Positions 59,784-64,000 of a DNA stretch of 64,000 nucleotides are shown here, piece after piece (positions within the stretch are counted from its first letter, which is position 1; every line of letters starts with the position of its first letter). The position numbers and the translations under genes are program-made. The notes below the pieces were generated by a model. The model was not told the DNA's origin and searched no databases. It saw nothing but the letters and a program-made list of their open reading frames with translations. This DNA is from Nymphaea colorata (taxonomy: Eukaryota; Streptophyta; Magnoliopsida; Nymphaeales; Nymphaeaceae), in the NCBI RefSeq assembly GCF_008831285.2, contig NC_045144.1, forward strand, positions 6,932,176 to 6,996,175, in the 5' to 3' direction.

Positions 59784-61860
59784 TGAAGTCCAAAGCTGGA
59801 TTTCTCACCCTAATCTGAGAAAGTGCCCTGGGATTGTCATGGAGATACTTGACAGCCATCATGGTGGTGGTGGAGACAGTTTCATAACCAGCATATATGA
59901 TTGCGACCAACAGATCAAGGATTTGATCATCAGTAAGTTTGTACTTGACTTTCTCGTCATCTGTATCCAGCAAGACTCCAAGCATGTCCTCATAGGTGAC
60001 CTCGGAAGCCCGCCTTTCTTCAATGGTTTTCCGGAGCAATTTAAGAATATTCTCCCTTGCCTATTACATGAAAACAGAGAAGATATATCCGCTGAGAAAA
60101 GTAATAGAAAGCAAACAGACCATAATCAAGCTCCGATGAGTAATAAAAGAACAACTCAAAACGGAACCAGAAAATCTGCGGCATGCTAAGCACACCTGAA
60201 ATCCTTGACGGTAGTTGGTTCCTGGCAGATTGATTGGCATTGACAATGTCCCCTCCACCAATTTATAGAACTGTGGCCGGAATGCGTCCGCCACTGGTCC
60301 CGGCGAGATGCCCGCCACTTGCTTTAGTGACAACAGAAATGCCATCTGCAGAAAAGAAGAGAAAGAGACAGAGCAAACAAGTTAGAGGCAAAATACTTCT
60401 CGATTAGGCAGACAAAAGTCCCCGTTCCCGATCTTATCATACTCCGCATACCTCTTTTGTTTGCTCTTGAATATCGAGTACTTTGTCGCTCCAGTTATGG
60501 AGATGGGATCTCATGAAACAGTCAATGTCCTTTAGAAGGACATCTCTGATCATGTTGGTGTTGATGAGAGAAAACATTACACCTCTCATGGCCTTGTGGA
60601 GGTAGCCAGGAACTGCTGCAATGTTCCATTTTCCCAATAAATCAAGCATGGATTGTGGGTACCCAGGAATGAGGCCTTTACCCTCATTCAAGAGAATATA
60701 TCTGTTGAGATCTGGATCCAAAGAAATCACTGTGGGGCACCCGAGTATGTGTGACTTGAACACATTACCATACCTACAATTATTAAGCAAACCGTTTAGA
60801 AGGTAAATAAATAGACGTATGTACTCGATGAATAAGAATAATGAAAGAGAAGGGAAAGCTCGGAAATATGGAGGTGGCCGTTACAAAAGCAGACCAGGTA
60901 CCATCAGAAGAGAAACTAATCCTTCGGAATTTTTCCAGATCACAACAATTTTCCCAGACTAACAAACGTTAAAAAGAAGAAAATGGCACAAAACAGAGTA
61001 ATATTTTAACAGAGAATAGAGCCAGAAAGAGAGCAACACATAGGAGAAACAGAGGTAGCAGAGACCACAAATTCGGAGAGCCTGAAAAAAGCTGAAATCG
61101 GAAAACAGTTCGCTACGTTGGAAAGAAAGCCTGCCAACCAAAGGATTGACATACAACGAGAGAGACAGAGAGGAAAAGCGCGTAACTCGGACCATGACCA
61201 GGAAATCAAAAGTCCAATAAAAAAACAAAAAGAAAAAAAGTTCGCTGCTATCTTTTGCAAAAAGCTGCAGACTGCTCGAGGCATGCATGAAACAGAAAGC
61301 AGAATCCCAGAATGACCAAAACAATCTGTACCACCGAGAACCCAAAACCCAAGAAACTTTAAACCGACCATGTCAGCTTCATAAAAAAAGATCAAAAAAC
61401 TCAAACAGAAGCTTTGTTTTGCCTGCACAGACAAAACCAATAGGAAGCACAAAAAAGAAATCCTTTACCAGGCAAGAAGAAAAAGTTCTTAAAAAAAAAA
61501 AGCAGGTCTAAAAGCAAACAGACTCTTCCTTGTACTGTTCCTTGAGACTTACAGACGTGAACCAAAACAACCAACATGCAACAGTTAGAAGGAAAAGAAG
61601 AAGAAGGAGAATGAAAGCAGATTAAGATGGTGAAGATGGTGGTGGTGATGGAAGGAAAAGGAGAATCACCTTGCTCTCTGCCTTCTCATGAAGTCTGGCC
61701 CATATTTCAGAAACTCAGTTGTCTCCCCAAATACAGGCCAGCCCATGGTACCAGGGGGCAACCCCTTCCTCCTATACCTCACTTCATTCCATTTCAGCAG
61801 AGTAATGCAGAAACAGATGAACCCAGTGATGGCTCCCAAGATCACTAGCAAGAACCCCAT
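58181..61860 (-). CDS. CYP85A: CYP85A-type cytochrome P450 (brassinosteroid C-6 oxidase)
   Basis: Nine exons: 61860-61670, 60773-60452, 60345-60196, 60060-59809, 59235-59149, 59057-58979, 58836-58730, 58631-58507, 58268-58181. All introns are GT-AG, all phases join, and the total is 1401 bases or 466 residues, the usual length for CYP85A. Residues 1-24 (start MGFLLV) form the ER membrane anchor, followed by the proline-rich hinge LPPGTMGWPVFGETTEF. Landmarks: I-helix AGYETVSTT (278-286), ExxR as E338-T-L-R341 in YETLRLA, NPWRW (391-395), heme loop FGGGNRLCPG (409-418) with Cys416 as iron ligand. CYP85A enzymes convert 6-deoxocastasterone to castasterone in the ER, and some also make brassinolide; which step this one performs cannot be read here. 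The ATG at 61860 begins the family N-terminus; an ATG 15 codons upstream is in frame but precedes a non-family Arg/Glu-rich leader. A truncated relative lies at 12274-12715. Confidence 0.95.
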
Positions 61861-61950
61861 CTCTCTCTCTCTCCCCCCTGTCTCTCTCTCTGCACAAAAC
61901 ACCAAGTGTTGTTCTTCCTGTCTGCTTCCTCCCCCCTTCCCCTCCCTCTG

Positions 61951-61960
61951 CTATATATAG
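61951..61960 (-). promoter_or_regulatory. TATA box of the CYP85A gene
   Basis: CTATATATAG, about 91-100 bases upstream of the ATG. The leader between them is GA-rich on the sense strand (61861-61900 is CT-rich on the plus strand). Confidence 0.65.
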
Positions 61961-63295
61961 ATTTGGACACAGCAAATTTTTACCTTTTCACTGTTGGACT
62001 GGACTGGTGAGAATCTATTAAATTGGTTTAACCTGCTTGGGTTCACAAATCACAACATTCCTCCTCTGGTGACGTTGGTGCCCAGCCCAAGGGTCCCACT
62101 CTTATCCAACCTTTCATCATCTTTTGTTGACCAGAGGACTAATATGGCATGCTATCTAAAGCCTTGGCCTTCACTGGTAAATTAGGTTTTGATATTATCA
62201 TATAATAATATTCATATGCAAAATATGGTAATTCAGAGCTTTTTGGGTAAATTTTAATTGAGTTTCAGTAAACAATACATACAAAATTACGGAACAAGTT
62301 ATTTATTTCAAATGACCATAATACCCCTACAGTTAAATGGTTCCTTACAAGGGCAAGGTGGAAGCTGAAAATATTATTTACAAAGTTACCAAAATGCCCT
62401 TCTGGTAAAACACGGGAGCATGTCTTCCCCTTGCTAGCCGCATAACCCTCCTCTAAAGTTTAGAATCAGATAGTAATTTGGTTCTAACTTCAAAACAGGG
62501 GAGACAGAGACGCTAGCCTCCGATACAGGCGTTGGTAAATAACTAAATTACCGTTGATAGTTAAAAAGAGGATTCTCTCTAAGATGGCAAAATTGGAAAT
62601 TAAAAAAAATATTTTTTAAAAGGACAAAAATGTCCTTGTATTAAAAGGATAAAACAGGGAACCATGTTAGCTATGCAATGCAAAGCAAAATTTGCCATTC
62701 ACGTGTTTTCTGTATAATTATGAATAGAATAGAAAGTGCTCCTGTTTTAGCATTAAATAGTCCTTTAGTTGCATAGGAACTGAAATAAATAGCCTGGAAA
62801 ATGTTGGTGGATAACTAAAAATTTTAAAACCGTCGCTAAAAGTACCATGTCATGAGGACTAGTAATGGTTTATGGACCATGATGGTGCAGCAAGGTGTTT
62901 TAGTGACTGTTTATAATATTCAGCCATCCGGCAGTTTGCCGATCACAATTCTCCTTCAGTTTTATGCGGATTTTCTTTCTTCATTTTTGTCAGACTAATA
63001 TATTATGTTCCTCTCTTTAAATACGCCTGATAAACTAAACTATAAGATTGTCAGTTTCATATCCTCTTTTGATACTTACCATGCCCTTTAATGGAGTAAA
63101 GTATTATTTTTTGAGCAACTAGCCGACGAAATTGCAAGAAGAAAGGTGATTACCTGATTTCATGCACTTGGGAAAGCCATCTTAAGGTAACTTATGATTT
63201 GACTCAAAAACGAAACTGGAGACTTTTTTAACATGTATGAGCAAGCTCATCTCTTTTAGGCTCAAGTAAGTTCTTCTAAAAAATGCATGAGTTTA
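61961..63295. other. CYP85A upstream region, no other gene seen
   Basis: Non-coding. One palindromic CACGTG (G-box/E-box) lies at 62700-62705, about 840 bases upstream of the CYP85A ATG. Such boxes are bound by bHLH and BZR-type factors, and CYP85A genes are known to be under brassinosteroid feedback, but a single match this far upstream is weak evidence. Confidence 0.35.
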
Positions 63296-63509
63296 GGCCC
63301 CGTTTTGATGCAAAGTAAAATTTTGAGTAGTGAAATTACCATGGGAAAAAATCAATTGTAAGAAGTCGGACCTCTCCAGGTTCGACTTTTTTTAGGGTAA
63401 AATTGTCTCGGGTTAATTTTCAATGTGTTTGAATTGAGTATGAAAAGTTGTACAAAAATGATAAGTTTCTCTCGATGCACAGTAAAATCCTTGTGCATCA
63501 AACGGGGCC
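63296..63509. mobile_element. Tourist-like MITE (PIF/Harbinger) upstream of CYP85A
   Basis: Begins GGCCCCGTTTTGATGCA and ends TGCATCAAACGGGGCC, a near-perfect inverted pair, with TTA on both sides (63293-63295 and 63510-63512), the target duplication of PIF/Harbinger elements. 214 bases, no coding frame. Confidence 0.85.
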
Positions 63510-64000
63510 TTAAGCTCGAGTTCAAGTTGGTTTTTTGAGACCAGTCCAGTTGGTGAAACCAAGTCTTCCAGGACTCAGTGTGAGCTAGTACAGCTAAGTT
63601 AAAACACCTGTAATTCTGTATGTTATTTTTTAGCTATTTTTAAAATATTCATTTGCTTTGATTAAAATTATTTTCAAAAGATAAAAGTTTTAAATATCAT
63701 TTGCTTATTCATGACCAATTTACCTGAATTGATGAATCTGCCGGTCCATGATTTAATGGCTTCATGTATTTCATTTCTTAACAGTTAGAGACTCTTATTT
63801 TGCAACATTCAATTTCTAAACAGCTATAAACTCTAATTATAATATTTGAGGCTCTTGAAAGAGCAGCTTCACTTTTATATTCGCAATTTAATCTATCCAA
63901 AATTAATTGAACAGTGAACTATGTCCAGACATTTGTCATCCCTAATAACCCAACATTCAACAAGATGGATACAACTCATATGCTTTTAAAAATATTAGAC
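63510..64000. other. No gene recognised
   Basis: AT-rich DNA without a recognisable frame or repeat. Confidence 0.4.

Overview
The window is nuclear DNA from a flowering plant. It is AT-rich and non-coding for most of its length, carries many (TA)n and (GA)n microsatellites and small non-autonomous transposons, and its genes have GT-AG introns and plant-specific families (a CYP85A brassinosteroid oxidase, an AGL62-like type I MADS gene, a plant pectin methylesterase with its inhibitor-like pro-region, a B12D-like protein). The sequence alone does not fix the species.

Layout. 1-12.3 kb: repeats and transposon scraps around a small two-exon B12D-like gene (5719-6227). 12.27-12.72 kb: a truncated minus-strand copy of the last two CYP85A exons. 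14.38-15.39 kb: a two-exon gene for a 99-residue secreted cysteine-rich peptide that I cannot place in a family, followed at 15.80-17.31 kb by a 1.5 kb near-perfect palindrome (two 576-base arms around a 356-base loop). 19.8-21.9 kb: a decayed pectin methylesterase. 21.9-35.1 kb: repeats, a dead Ty3/gypsy integrase, an intact AGL62-like MADS gene (30049-30861), an inverted-repeat element and inverted fragments that look like an NRT1/PTR transporter. A 100-base N gap lies at 35111-35210. Beyond a copia LTR (35463-35835) the stretch 20353-35110 appears again, nearly identical, as 35836-50555, including a second MADS gene (45530-46342). 50.6-57.3 kb: dispersed repeats, a possible LTR element, a dead coiled-coil (WEB-like) gene and an unrecognised ORF region. 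58.18-61.86 kb, minus strand: a complete nine-exon CYP85A gene, the best-supported gene here, with a TATA box and, about 1.4 kb further upstream, a Tourist-like MITE.

Three structures matter most. (1) The two 14.7 kb copies overlap like the ends of two contigs on either side of the gap, and the second starts exactly at an LTR end, so they may be two haplotypes placed in tandem rather than a real duplication; if so there is one MADS gene, not two. (2) An older, diverged segmental duplication links about 6.74-12.93 kb with 53.97-59.78 kb. It explains the truncated CYP85A copy and provides an empty site for one MITE. (3) The 1.5 kb palindrome next to the cysteine-rich peptide gene would give a long hairpin RNA if transcribed.

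The intact genes do not form a pathway together. CYP85A (brassinosteroid C-6 oxidation), the MADS protein (type I, probably seed or endosperm), the B12D-like protein (probably mitochondrial) and the cysteine-rich peptide (secreted) look independent, as is usual for a plant genomic interval. I found no convincing rRNA, tRNA or CRISPR.
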